Assembly (NCBI GenBank): GCA_947629095.1
Contig: CANRCK010000004.1
Span: forward strand, 1 to 57,079
DNA: 57,079 nucleotides
Source of the DNA: an uncultured Clostridia bacterium
GTDB lineage: Bacteria > Bacillota > Clostridia > Christensenellales > Borkfalkiaceae
Direction of reading: 5' to 3'
Positions 32,710-41,632 of the stretch are shown in pieces. Position 1 is the first letter of the stretch. The number at the start of each line of letters is the position of its first letter. The notes below the pieces were generated by a model. It was not told the origin of the DNA. It made no database searches and saw only the letters and a list, made by a program, of their open reading frames with translations. The position numbers were made by a program, and so were the translations under genes.

Positions 32710-33885
32710 TTATTTTATCAGCTTTGCTTCGATATAGTAGCGCTTTTCGTTGCCTTCACCCATACTGAACGTCTTTTTGGGCAGGTTGCCGCCCTTGGAA
32801 ATGAGGCTGAAAAAGTCGCTCTTTTGTATGGGGGGAACCATTACGCCCGCCGCGCCCGCTTTTGTGAAGGATATAAGCTCGCTTTCCCCGTGGATATAGT
32901 CAACCTCGCCGCCCTCTTCGGCGATATATTTTGCGATATAATCGTCCAGAAGGCGTATGCCCTGCGGAATATTTTTGTGGAAGGGAATTTGTGAGATTGC
33001 GCCGTTTACGGAAATTTTTGCACAGCCGCCGCCTTTTAGGTTGAGCCCTGCGGCAAATTTTGCGGGGTCGGCGGTTTTTACGAGCCTGTGAATGGGTTGG
33101 AATTTGAGAGCGGGGTCGTAGATGTTCACTGCCTCCGCCAAAGCGTATCTTGCGGGATGGGTGAGCCGCTGTTCCGCGGTGAGGGTTGGCTTTATGTTAT
33201 CCCAGCACGTCTTTGCCGTGGCAAGGGAATGGTTGCCGTCGCCGACGGCAAAGAGGAATTTATCCTCCGCGCCGCTTACAAGGGAATAGAAAGCTTCAAT
33301 TACCTGCGGAGCGTTTTTTATATACTCGCCCTTTACGTGCCCGCCGTTTTGCATAAGGTCGAAGTTATACAAAACCTCGCCCCGCTCAACCGAGCCCAGA
33401 ACCGAAAAAGAGGGATCGTCGTACAAGAGCATTATATGCGGAAGCTCTATGGGAGCGTTTTTGCGTATTTCCACGCGGGGAGGAATCCTCTCCAAAATGG
33501 TCGCCTCGGTGGAACGGACGGGAGTTTTTGCGCCCTTTTCAAAGGAATAGTCCTCGAGGTCGATAGCAAGCACTATGCCCGTGCGGGTGCCCGACCCCGT
33601 GGTGCGCTCCACTGACACAAAGCCCCCGTCTATCTCTTTGAAAACGCCCTCCCTCAGATATTTTTCCATTGCGGCGTTGGCTGCGCTTATGCGTTTTTCA
33701 ACGTTGTCCTTTAAATAAATTTCGGGAAGAATGAGATTGAAAGCAGAAAGCTTGCCCTCGGTTATTTTTTCAACCTCCTCCCAATATTTACCGTCCGAAG
33801 TGAACTGGTCGCAGGCGTTTACCGCCCACGTTTCCATTTCCGCGGCGGCGGGAAGAAGAATTTTGGGAATGACTATGGTGTTCAT
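32710..33885 (-). CDS. DUF1015 family protein (391 aa)
   Basis: DUF1015 proteins are widespread soluble proteins of unknown function. The features match: the N-terminal proline/acid region (NACDQFTSDGKYWEEVEKIT), LFAVGDGNHSLATAKTCWDN around residue 215, and a C-terminal region starting YIHGESELISF with the end SFFSLISKGGNLPKKTFSMG-like. The gene starts 1 nt after the micropeptide stop (33887), so translation is probably coupled. In other Firmicutes DUF1015 genes are found near serA/serC; here it is with cdaA and lysC. Confidence 0.85.
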   Translation of the reverse strand: MNTIVIPKILLPAAAEMETWAVNACDQFTSDGKYWEEVEKITEGKLSAFNLILPEIYLKDNVEKRISAANAAMEKYLREGVFKEIDGGFVSVERTTGSGTRTGIVLAIDLEDYSFEKGAKTPVRSTEATILERIPPRVEIRKNAPIELPHIMLLYDDPSFSVLGSVERGEVLYNFDLMQNGGHVKGEYIKNAPQVIEAFYSLVSGAEDKFLFAVGDGNHSLATAKTCWDNIKPTLTAEQRLTHPARYALAEAVNIYDPALKFQPIHRLVKTADPAKFAAGLNLKGGGCAKISVNGAISQIPFHKNIPQGIRLLDDYIAKYIAEEGGEVDYIHGESELISFTKAGAAGVMVPPIQKSDFFSLISKGGNLPKKTFSMGEGNEKRYYIEAKLIK

Positions 33886-33886
33886 T

Positions 33887-33994
33887 TTAAACGTTGATGA
33901 GTATTACCGTTACTACGGCAAGAACTATTGCAAGCGCCTTGATACCCAAATCCTTGGTGAAAAGATTTTTTAAGAATTTTCCGAACTTGTTCAT
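33887..33994 (-). CDS. CdaR/YbbR-like N-terminal anchor micropeptide (35 aa)
   Basis: The peptide reads MNKFGKFLKNLFTKDLGIKA followed by LAIVLAVVTVILINV. This is a basic start, then FTKDLGIKALA and one transmembrane helix, the pattern of the N-terminal anchor of CdaR (YbbR), the usual partner encoded directly after cdaA. The YbbR repeats are entirely absent; the frame stops at 33887 and DUF1015 begins. Its ATG overlaps the cdaA stop (ATGA) and its own stop is 1 nt from the next start, so it sits in a fully coupled operon and is probably translated. It may be a remnant, or a minimal regulator of CdaA. Confidence 0.7.
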   Translation of the reverse strand: MNKFGKFLKNLFTKDLGIKALAIVLAVVTVILINV

Positions 33995-34812
33995 ATGCTC
34001 TTACCCTCCGCGGTCAAATCCGACCAGTAGTATTCACTTAAAGCGTTCTTTAAATCGGACGCGTCGGCATAGCGCTTTTTGATTGCGCCGTTCTTTACAA
34101 TGGAAATTATGCCCGTCTCCTCGGATACGACTATTGCGGTGACGCTTGCAACCGAGGTGATGCCCAAAGCCGCGCGGTGGCGGCTGCCCATCTCCTTGGG
34201 AAGGTTTTCGCTTTGGAGAACGGGAAGGAAGCAGCCCGCCGCATAGATTTTGTTGCCCTCGATTATCATTGCGCCGTCGTGCAGGGGCGCTTTGGGATAG
34301 AACACTGCCTCTATCATCTGCGAGCTTATGGTGGCGTTTACAACCGTGCCGCTCTGGATAATGCCCTCGGGAAGATTTTCGTTGGAGAGAACTATAAGGG
34401 CGCCTACGTCTTTTTTGGACATATTCTGGACGGCGCGTATGGTTTCATCGATTATCAGCTGTACGCCCGAGACGGTTAAAGCGTCCTTTGCGTGCTTACT
34501 GTTGGCGTCGAGCAGGGTGCGCTTGATTTCGGAATGGAACATAGTGAAAATCAGCAGAGCTATCATTATGACGATGAGAAGAAGCACGTAGGTATCGAAC
34601 CTTGCAAATGCAAACGTTATGCCGCACATTACTAAGAAAAAGACGACGACGGCAATAAATTTGGTTGCCTTGTTGTCCTTTAAAACCTTGAAAATATAGA
34701 AATAGACGGCGGCAAGCAATAAAAACTGAAGTATCAGCGCAATGTAATTAGCCGATATTTCAACGAGAAAAAAGTTTTTTATACTCTCCCACAGGGCGTT
34801 CCAATTTTCCAT
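33991..34812 (-). CDS. cdaA: Diadenylate cyclase CdaA (c-di-AMP synthase)
   Basis: Makes the second messenger c-di-AMP from two ATP. Three transmembrane helices (about 20-95) are followed by a DAC domain with the active-site motifs APLHDGAMII (DGA) and MGSRHRAALGITS (RHR). At 273 aa it has the normal membrane-type length. In most Firmicutes the next genes are cdaR and glmM; here the next is a 35-aa CdaR-like anchor and then DUF1015. Confidence 0.95.
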   Translation of the reverse strand: MENWNALWESIKNFFLVEISANYIALILQFLLLAAVYFYIFKVLKDNKATKFIAVVVFFLVMCGITFAFARFDTYVLLLIVIMIALLIFTMFHSEIKRTLLDANSKHAKDALTVSGVQLIIDETIRAVQNMSKKDVGALIVLSNENLPEGIIQSGTVVNATISSQMIEAVFYPKAPLHDGAMIIEGNKIYAAGCFLPVLQSENLPKEMGSRHRAALGITSVASVTAIVVSEETGIISIVKNGAIKKRYADASDLKNALSEYYWSDLTAEGKSI

Positions 34813-34893
34813 TTTTTTACCTTTTTAAGTATGATTGTTTAATTATTATATAATTAATAGCGGGAAAAATAAAGCAATTTTAACCACTAAAAT

Positions 34894-35874
34894 TTACTTA
34901 CCCGGGAAAAACAGCGTATTTTCGCATATTTGAAGAGCAGACTGCGGGGTTATTACGCCGTTTTTTACGTCGGAAATGTTTCTATAAAATAAGTTTACGT
35001 AATTTTTGAGATTGTTTGCGCCGATAGCCGCCGCCTGCTCCCGTGTTTTTTTTACGGCAAACTCCTTCATGCCGTTCTCCTTGGCGTACTGCGCGTCCGT
35101 CAGGGGGGAAGAAAGGGCGGACAAAAGGTTGCGGAAATAGGAAAACAGACCGTTTAAAACGGAGATTTCGTCAAAGCCCTTGCCCTTTAAGTCGCTGCTT
35201 ACCGTGCAGTACTTTGTGAAGTCGCGGCGGGCGACGGCGTTGGTCATTTCGTAGATGCGGTAGTCCGCGTCCTTGTACACAAGCCCGTCTATCTCTTCCT
35301 CGGTTAGCTCGCCCTTCCCCTTATAGTCTATGAGCTTTTTAACTTCCACAGCCACGCGGGACATATCGTATACGCAATATGCGGCGATATTTTCGCTTGC
35401 GGAATACGAACAGACTATGCCCGCGCGCTTTAAGGTGACGTATACCCAGCGGGCAACGGCCTCCGGCTCGGCTTTGGAACAGTCGACGAATGTAACAGCC
35501 TTTTTGCGCTTTAAGTCCACTCCCTTTTTGCCGCCGGCGTTGACTATAAGCAATATGGTAGTTGGCGGGAAATCTTCGAAAAGGGGCTTTAAATAAGTTT
35601 CGAACTCCTGCTCGGAAGGATAAAAGTCCGTGACCTTGACCACGCGCTTTTCCGCCATAAAGGGATAATTTTTTACCGCGGCGACAAGCCCCGAAAGGGC
35701 GGCGCCCTTTAAATTTTCGCCCTCGAAAGCGGAATAGTTGAGTTCGGGCATGGTGAGGAACGCCTGCTTTATCATCGCCTCGCCGTTCAAACGGAAATAT
35801 GCGTCCTCGCCCTCCAAAAGATATATTTTTTGGGCGCCCTCCTTTATGCTGTCTTTGAGTTCGGTGTATTTCAT
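34894..35874 (-). CDS. holA: DNA polymerase III subunit delta
   Basis: Clamp-loader subunit. The 326-aa protein has the HolA layout: KIYLLEGEDAYFRLNGEAMI at the start, KRVVKVTDFYP, a degenerate ATPase middle (TTILLIVNAGGKKGVDLKRK), and a helical C-terminal collar (LNGLFSYFRNLLSALSSPLT). It overlaps the stop of the upstream acyltransferase-like gene by 4 nt (ATGA), so the two are coupled. Confidence 0.88.
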   Translation of the reverse strand: MKYTELKDSIKEGAQKIYLLEGEDAYFRLNGEAMIKQAFLTMPELNYSAFEGENLKGAALSGLVAAVKNYPFMAEKRVVKVTDFYPSEQEFETYLKPLFEDFPPTTILLIVNAGGKKGVDLKRKKAVTFVDCSKAEPEAVARWVYVTLKRAGIVCSYSASENIAAYCVYDMSRVAVEVKKLIDYKGKGELTEEEIDGLVYKDADYRIYEMTNAVARRDFTKYCTVSSDLKGKGFDEISVLNGLFSYFRNLLSALSSPLTDAQYAKENGMKEFAVKKTREQAAAIGANNLKNYVNLFYRNISDVKNGVITPQSALQICENTLFFPGK

Positions 35875-36671
35875 TGCCGCTCCTCCGCTTCGCCGTCCTT
35901 GGGACGGTAGACGTATTTTATATATTCGCAGTCGCTTGTTTCAGCCCGCGCGCACATTGCATTGTAGACCTCGTCGCGCAGTTTTTTTGCCGCCGCTTTG
36001 GGTGGCAGGCTGCCGTCCGCAAAGAAAGGTCCGTCAACATATACCACGCGCTTGGGATATTTGGAACGCTTGCGCTTATGGTAGGTCATAGTGTAGCAAA
36101 ACACGGGCGTGCCGAGCCTGACGGGATATGCGAAGGACGTTGCCGCAAAGGGACGGATTTTGGTGTAGTAGTGCCATATGTGGGCTTCGGGATAGATTGC
36201 TATCCAGTGCTTTTTATGTATGGCTTCCTCCAGAGCAGCGGTGAAACGAGCCATGGCGTGGAAGCCCTGCGGTATGGGTATGCCGCCTATCAGCTTTACG
36301 AGCCAGCCGATGCCTTTTATGGAGACGGCGTCGGCGTTTATAATTATATCTGCAGAGCGCGGAAAGGCTAAATATGTGGGGTTTATTGCGTCGAGAAGCA
36401 TTGACGTGTGGTTGCCGTAGATGAAAGCGCCGCCCTTTTTGTAGCCCTTCATCTTTTTTTTGCCGACGTAGCTCACGCGCTTTATGAGCCGCGTGTAGAC
36501 AAACGAAGCGGGCTTTACGACGCCGTGATAGATTATCCCGCGCAAAAACCTGCGAAGAAAACCCTTGTTGAGATACTCGTAATCGGCGGGAAGCTCCCTG
36601 CGGGTTATATCGGTGCCGGCAAAATCGTCGTTCAACTCGTCGGAATAATAATAGACCTTTTCAAGCTTCAT
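35871..36671 (-). CDS. PlsC-like acyltransferase (266 aa)
   Basis: The LPLAT/PlsC fold is suggested by GGAFIYGNHTSMLLDAINP, the following IIINADAVSIKGIGWLVKLI, GGIPIPQG and IAIYPEAHIW. Members acylate lysophosphatidic acid or other glycerol lipids. Two motifs depart from the norm: the catalytic motif has five residues between His and Asp instead of four, and EGTR is replaced by YPEAHIW. It may therefore be a variant acyltransferase or a non-standard family member. Residues 1-60 are a charged extension. Confidence 0.75.
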   Translation of the reverse strand: MKLEKVYYYSDELNDDFAGTDITRRELPADYEYLNKGFLRRFLRGIIYHGVVKPASFVYTRLIKRVSYVGKKKMKGYKKGGAFIYGNHTSMLLDAINPTYLAFPRSADIIINADAVSIKGIGWLVKLIGGIPIPQGFHAMARFTAALEEAIHKKHWIAIYPEAHIWHYYTKIRPFAATSFAYPVRLGTPVFCYTMTYHKRKRSKYPKRVVYVDGPFFADGSLPPKAAAKKLRDEVYNAMCARAETSDCEYIKYVYRPKDGEAEERQ

Positions 36672-36681
36672 TTCAAAAAAA

Positions 36682-37569
36682 TCAAACCTCGTTGAACATT
36701 GCTATAAATTCTTTAAGAGCAAAGGAGGGCGGAACGTTCTTTGCAAGGGCTATGCCCACGCCGCGCGCAGGAAGCGAGGGCGAGACGTTTAGCTCGAACA
36801 GGGAGCCTTCCTCAAACTCCTTTTTGCAGTATTCGCGGGGGATACACCCCACGCCCATTCCCTTTATAACGAGCTTTTTCATAAGGTCCCAGTTTGCAAC
36901 TTCAATATCGGGATGAAGCTGTATGCCGAGATTGTCCAAAAAAGTTGAGAGGGCGCGGCGGGCGACGGTGTTTTCCTCTATCATGAGCAATGGCATTTCG
37001 CGCAGGCGCTTTATGGGTACTTCGGTGTCTTTCAGCTCCGAAAAGCGTTCGCCCGCAACAAAAATATCCGTTAAATGGGCGATTGTATCGTAAAATTTTA
37101 CGTCCGCGTCCTCCATGGGGAGGTTGATAAAGGCTATGTCGCACTTGCCGTCCTTGAGCTGGCTGACGGTGTAGGGCGACGTGGAAGAAATAAGCTCGAG
37201 CTTTACCGCGGGATATTTGAGACTGTAACGGGCTATTTTATCGGCGAGGACGTGATAGAAAATGGAGTCCGTGGCGCCTATTCTTATTGTGCCCGTTGCG
37301 GAAGTCTGAAGCTCGGTTAAGGCGCTTTCGGCGCCGTCCAGAAGTCGGAGAGCCTCCTCCACCTGCTTAAATATGAGCTTACCGCCCGCGGCGGAGAGTT
37401 CCATTCCGCGGTGGGTACGGTTGAAGAGCGGAACGCCGAGCTGCGTTTCGAGCTGCTTTACGGACTGCGAAACGGCGGGCTGGGATATAAACAGCTCCTG
37501 CGCGGCTTTTGTGAGAGAGCCGCACTTTGCAACCGTGTAAAAGACCCTGTAAAGTTCCAGATTTACCAT
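36682..37569 (-). CDS. LysR-family transcriptional regulator (295 aa)
   Basis: The N-terminal winged HTH reads LYRVFYTVAKCGSLTKAAQE then LFISQPAVSQSVKQLETQLG, followed by the substrate-binding domain (about 90-295; GTIRIGATDSIFYHVLADKI). The organisation is typical of CysL/CbbR-like LysR regulators. No divergent target is adjacent, so its regulon cannot be inferred. It stands between mnmE and the plsC-holA pair, 51 nt after the mnmE stop on the same strand. Confidence 0.92.
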   Translation of the reverse strand: MVNLELYRVFYTVAKCGSLTKAAQELFISQPAVSQSVKQLETQLGVPLFNRTHRGMELSAAGGKLIFKQVEEALRLLDGAESALTELQTSATGTIRIGATDSIFYHVLADKIARYSLKYPAVKLELISSTSPYTVSQLKDGKCDIAFINLPMEDADVKFYDTIAHLTDIFVAGERFSELKDTEVPIKRLREMPLLMIEENTVARRALSTFLDNLGIQLHPDIEVANWDLMKKLVIKGMGVGCIPREYCKKEFEEGSLFELNVSPSLPARGVGIALAKNVPPSFALKEFIAMFNEV

Positions 37570-37620
37570 ATTTCACCTTAAATCGCGCAGTTTTGCGCAT
37601 ATATGTTGAGTTTTTTGAAT

Positions 37621-38922
37621 TTATTTGCCGACGCAGAACTTTGAAAATACCGCGTTTATTATCTCTTCCCCGGCAGTTTCGCCGGTGATTTCGCCGAGGG
37701 CGTCCCACGCCTCCTTTATATCCACAGAAAGAAGGTCGGGGGTGAGCGCGCCTATGCTTTCGGCGGCGCCGCTCAGGGCGGCTTGGGCGCGGAGAAGGGC
37801 AAGATAGTGCCGCTCCTCCACTATATACGTTTTATCGAGGGAATTTTCGCCTACGGCGGCGGACGAGAGAAGCTTTTTAAGCTCAACAAGCCCTTCGCCG
37901 GTCTTTGCGGAAATTGCCGCGTCGTATTTGCCGCAGGGCGTTAAAACGTCCGATTTATTGAATACATATATCAATTTTCCCGTTATTCCCGCGGGAGGGG
38001 TATCGCTGCCGTCCGTTAAAAACAGAACGACGTCGGCGGTGCTTATTATCTTTTTTGCGCGCTCGATGCCCATTTTTTCAACGGCGCCGCCGGCGGTACG
38101 TATTCCCGCCGTGTCGACGAGGTTATAAGTTATGCCGTCTATCTCGATGGCGCCCTCTACGGCGTCGCGCGTGGTGCCCTCCTCTTCAGAAACAATGGCT
38201 TTGTCGTAGCCCAGAAGGGCGTTTAAAAGCGAACTCTTGCCGGCGTTGGGCTTGCCGCAGATTGCGACGAGGACGCCGCTCTTTATTTTTTTGCCGCAGC
38301 CGTAGCTTTGGACGAGGGAGCTGATTTGACCCCCCGCCGCTATAAGGTCGTTTTTGATTTTAAGGAAATCAAGCCCGTCAAGATCCTCCTCGGGATAGTC
38401 CAGCTCGGCGGCGATGCCCGCGAGGATATCGGTCAGCTGCGATTGGATTTTTTTGACTTCGCGGGAGAGTTGTTCGGTGTAGAGCATGCTCCCCGCACGG
38501 AGAAGGGCAAGGCTTTCGGCGTTGATCATATCTATCATGCCCTCAGCCGAGGAGAGCGTGAGCTTGCCGTTTAAAAACGCGCGGCGGGTGAATTCCCCGC
38601 GCTCCGCGGGACGGCAGCCGAGAGAGATTGTTTTTGAGAGTATGCCGCGGGCAATCTGAACGCCGCCGTGGCAGTGAAATTCCACGGTGTTTTCGCCCGT
38701 GAAGGACTTTGGCGCGGCAAAATAAACCATAAATCCGAAGTCCGTAAAGCCCTCCCCCGCTATTTTGCCCGCATACATATAGTTTGGCACGATTGAAGCC
38801 GCCTTGCCCGCGGGGGTGAACATTCTGAGGGCGATTTCAAGGGCGCCCCCGCCGCTTATTCTTATTATTGCAACGCCGCCCGTGCCGCTCGGGGTGGACA
38901 CAGCCGAAATACAGTCCTGCAT
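37621..38922 (-). CDS. mnmE: tRNA modification GTPase MnmE
   Basis: With MnmG it modifies U34 of certain tRNAs. The N-terminal THF-binding domain begins MQDCISAVSTPSGTGGVAII. The GTPase domain has G1 GKPNAGKSSLLN, G2/G3 GTTRDAV and DTAGIR, and G4 NKSD. The C-terminal catalytic motif is CVGK at the very end. I use ATG 38922, which aligns with the usual N-terminus; a TTG 15 nt upstream is also open. Length is about 433 aa, slightly short. MnmG is not in the window. Confidence 0.93.
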   Translation of the reverse strand: MQDCISAVSTPSGTGGVAIIRISGGGALEIALRMFTPAGKAASIVPNYMYAGKIAGEGFTDFGFMVYFAAPKSFTGENTVEFHCHGGVQIARGILSKTISLGCRPAERGEFTRRAFLNGKLTLSSAEGMIDMINAESLALLRAGSMLYTEQLSREVKKIQSQLTDILAGIAAELDYPEEDLDGLDFLKIKNDLIAAGGQISSLVQSYGCGKKIKSGVLVAICGKPNAGKSSLLNALLGYDKAIVSEEEGTTRDAVEGAIEIDGITYNLVDTAGIRTAGGAVEKMGIERAKKIISTADVVLFLTDGSDTPPAGITGKLIYVFNKSDVLTPCGKYDAAISAKTGEGLVELKKLLSSAAVGENSLDKTYIVEERHYLALLRAQAALSGAAESIGALTPDLLSVDIKEAWDALGEITGETAGEEIINAVFSKFCVGK

Positions 38923-39002
38923 AAAACCGATGCGCAAACGCCTATAATTTGCGCTTATACTCCTTTTGGAAAATTATATCACGGGGATTGAAAAATGTAA
39001 AG

Positions 39003-39028
39003 AAAAACGCGCATCTTAACGATGCGCG
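39003..39028 (-). terminator. Terminator of the 299-aa membrane protein gene
   Basis: Minus-strand stem CGCGCATC / GATGCGCG with GTTTTTC after it. Confidence 0.8.
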
Positions 39029-39034
39029 CATAAA

Positions 39035-39934
39035 TCAGTTTTTAAATTCGTCGAAAGGGTCGCCCCCACTGCCCTCGGAATTGCCGAACTCGGAGAACGG
39101 GTCGTCCGTATTGCCCTGTTGCGGGGGCGCGGAGTGGGTACGGTAGGGATTGGAGCCGTCCGGGGGAGCGCCGTAGCCGTTGCGGCTGTACGGATTCTGG
39201 TTGTAGGGGTCCTGTTCGAAATTCTGCTGGCGGTACTGCCGGTACATTCTCTCCTGCACGGAGCGCATATATTCGCCGTAATTTACGCCCTTGTTGTTCC
39301 TTACGGCAAATATAAGTATGCCCTGAACGGGGAAAAGCACGCTGGTGATTGTGAACAGGAAGTAACGGCGGGTGGAATACGTTTGGAAGAAGCAGTTCAA
39401 AAGCACTACCATAACGAGCATATACAGGAAATTGAGCCAGCTTATAATGTAGACACTGAGATAGTTGAAGCACCAGCCTGCCCAGCCCAGCGAGGGGTCG
39501 GCTGCAAGCAGCGCCTGCATATCGAGGGAGACGGTAGTCAAAGAATATTGCTGCCCGCCCATTTCATAGTAGTCGGTTGCGTAGAGAAGATAGGGGTCTA
39601 CCAAAGCCGCGGCAACTATGTCGAGAATATACAATCCCACGAGGCAAAACTCAAAGACTGCCGCAATTATGCCCACGATGCGCGTATCTATGTTGAAAAA
39701 TCTGTTTTTCCGCCCGCAGACGCCTATATAATAGGTGCTGAAAAAGGGTATGAACGCCATCCACTTGTTTTTGATGCCCTCGTGCGAGGCTATAACGTAT
39801 AGCCCCACCGAACGGAAGATGTAAATTATTGCAAAGCAAAGTCCGCCGATAAGGAAATAGACCCAATCGGGAGTTGAGCCGTTGAACTGCCCTATGATTT
39901 GCTGTGCGTAATTTGAATATTCGAAAAATTCCAT
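39035..39934 (-). CDS. Unknown membrane protein with acidic, Asn/Pro-rich tail (299 aa)
   Basis: I do not recognise the name with certainty; it resembles DUF5684-type signal-peptidase-adjacent membrane proteins in general layout only. It has five or six transmembrane helices (about 26-50, 63-80, 88-112, 155-185 and 192-215), then a cytoplasmic tail with MRSVQERMYRQYRQQNFEQD and NPYSRNGYG. The tail ends in two copies of a short acidic motif (DDPFSEFGN and GDPFDEFKN). Such repeats could be docking sites. GAGGGG precedes the ATG. Confidence 0.7.
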   Translation of the reverse strand: MEFFEYSNYAQQIIGQFNGSTPDWVYFLIGGLCFAIIYIFRSVGLYVIASHEGIKNKWMAFIPFFSTYYIGVCGRKNRFFNIDTRIVGIIAAVFEFCLVGLYILDIVAAALVDPYLLYATDYYEMGGQQYSLTTVSLDMQALLAADPSLGWAGWCFNYLSVYIISWLNFLYMLVMVVLLNCFFQTYSTRRYFLFTITSVLFPVQGILIFAVRNNKGVNYGEYMRSVQERMYRQYRQQNFEQDPYNQNPYSRNGYGAPPDGSNPYRTHSAPPQQGNTDDPFSEFGNSEGSGGDPFDEFKN

Positions 39935-40019
39935 AATCCCCTCTTACTTTAAGGTTGATATTTAATATATGCTTTTTAAATGTAGAAATTAAAAATACTT
40001 TGTGAAAAATAGATAAAAT

Positions 40020-40787
40020 TTATTGCAAACCGAAAATATTTACGCCGTAATCCACGCTTTCGAGCGTGAGACCGCAGGCGGGCATAGTCTTGCCCGCAAG
40101 TTCCCTGCCGCCCTCCTCTATGGAACGGCGGACGCGCTCTTCGTCTATTGCGCCCTGCGCAAAATTAAGAATGGTGCCCGCGATTGTGCGGACCATGTTG
40201 TATAAAAAGCCGCTGCCCGTGACATAAATTTCAACGTCGTCGGCACCGAGCGCGCGGGAAGCCTTTATCCTCACGGAGTATACGGTGCGCACGGTGGTTT
40301 TTGCGGTTGAGCCGCTTTTGGAATATGCCTTGAAATCGTGCTCGCCTTCGAAAAAACGCGATATATATATCATTTTTTGAATGTCGGCGCTGCCCTTTAC
40401 CCACGCGGAGTACCTGTCCTTCAACGGGTTGCGGCGGGGGGAGATATACATTTTGTAACAATATGTTTTTTGCTTTGCGCTGCGGTTGCTGTCGAACCCT
40501 GCGGGGGCTTCGGCGGAGGATATCACCGAAATATCGCTTGGAAGGCGCATATTGAACGCGTCGGCAAGCTTTTGGGCGGGGATATCCGTTTCCGCGTCGA
40601 AATGGCAGACCTGCGCGCGGGCGTGGACGCCGCCGTCCGTTCTGCCGCTTGCCGTGACAGGGGTGGGAACGCCGAACAAATCGAGCGCAGCCGCCTCCAT
40701 TTTGCTTTGGACGGTGACGCTGTTGGGCTGGATTTGCCAACCGCCGTATCCGGTACCGTCGTAGGAAACCAAAAGAGCGTATCTCAT
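40020..40787 (-). CDS. truA: tRNA pseudouridine(38-40) synthase TruA
   Basis: Isomerises uridines 38-40 of many tRNAs. The catalytic Asp is in SGRTDGGVHARAQVCHFD (about residue 54), preceded by SYDGTGYGGWQIQPNS and followed by FLYNMVRTIAGTIL. The 255-aa length is normal. It shares a one-base junction with ecfT (40787), the common Firmicute order ecfA-ecfT-truA. Confidence 0.95.
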   Translation of the reverse strand: MRYALLVSYDGTGYGGWQIQPNSVTVQSKMEAAALDLFGVPTPVTASGRTDGGVHARAQVCHFDAETDIPAQKLADAFNMRLPSDISVISSAEAPAGFDSNRSAKQKTYCYKMYISPRRNPLKDRYSAWVKGSADIQKMIYISRFFEGEHDFKAYSKSGSTAKTTVRTVYSVRIKASRALGADDVEIYVTGSGFLYNMVRTIAGTILNFAQGAIDEERVRRSIEEGGRELAGKTMPACGLTLESVDYGVNIFGLQ

Positions 40788-41632
40788 TATGAAATCCTTA
40801 TATATGCGTAGATTTGCGGGAAAATGTTATAGCAATAGATATTTAAAAGCACCACGCCGGCGATGAGCGCGCCCACGAGCAGAAACGCAAGCAAGTCGCG
40901 CCAGCCGAAGCGGAGTTTTTTGTATTTTGTTCTGTTTTTGGAGCCGGAATAGCAGCGCGAATCCATTGCGTCGCCAAGCTCTTCGGCGCGGCGGAGGGCG
41001 CTTATCAAAAGAGGAATCAAAATGGGAACAACGGCTTTTATGCGCTTGAATATATTGCCGCTTTCAAAGTCGGCTCCCCTTGCCTTCTGCGCGGAGATTA
41101 TGCGGTTTGTTTCGTCAATGAGCGACGGAATGAAGCTGAGCGCGATTGACATTATAAGCGCAAGCTCGTGCACGGGGAACCTGATGAGTTTGAGGGGCTT
41201 TAAGAGGCTTTCGATGCCGTCGGTGAGCGATACGGGGGTTGTGGTTAAAGTGAGTATTGACGAAGCCATGACGAGGAAGAATAACCTGAACATTAAAAAT
41301 ACCGTGAAGATTATGCCCTCTGAGGTGACTTTGAATATGCCCCACTGCCAATACACCGTTTTGCCGCTGTGGAAAAATACGTTGAGTATGCCCGTGAATA
41401 CGAGAATGAAAATCACGCCCTTTATGGAGCGGAGCACGCTGCCGAGGGGCACGCGGGCGGCGGCAATGGCGGCAAAGAGCAGAACCGCGCAGGCGGCAAG
41501 CGCGTAGAAATTGTTTGCAACGAAAAGCATAACTATAAAAGCTATTAGCGCAAGCAATTTGAAACGGGGGTCGAGCCTGTGCACGAAGGAATTTGCGGGA
41601 TAGTATTGCCCGAACGTTACGTCGTTAAGCAT
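40787..41632 (-). CDS. ecfT: ECF transporter transmembrane subunit EcfT
   Basis: The membrane scaffold of energy-coupling factor vitamin transporters. Six hydrophobic segments and the coupling helix motif LRRAEELGDAMDSRCYSG are visible. The start SFVHRLDPRFKLLALIAFIV is typical. It overlaps the ecfA gene by 8 nt. No substrate-binding S component is encoded in the window, so this is a general module serving several. Confidence 0.93.
   Translation of the reverse strand: MLNDVTFGQYYPANSFVHRLDPRFKLLALIAFIVMLFVANNFYALAACAVLLFAAIAAARVPLGSVLRSIKGVIFILVFTGILNVFFHSGKTVYWQWGIFKVTSEGIIFTVFLMFRLFFLVMASSILTLTTTPVSLTDGIESLLKPLKLIRFPVHELALIMSIALSFIPSLIDETNRIISAQKARGADFESGNIFKRIKAVVPILIPLLISALRRAEELGDAMDSRCYSGSKNRTKYKKLRFGWRDLLAFLLVGALIAGVVLLNIYCYNIFPQIYAYIRIS

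Noticed and set aside
37378-37708. Minus-strand frame with CXXC-like basic residues near mnmE
   Set aside because: It overlaps the lysR and mnmE coding regions in another frame and is rich in Arg, as out-of-frame translations of this genome are.
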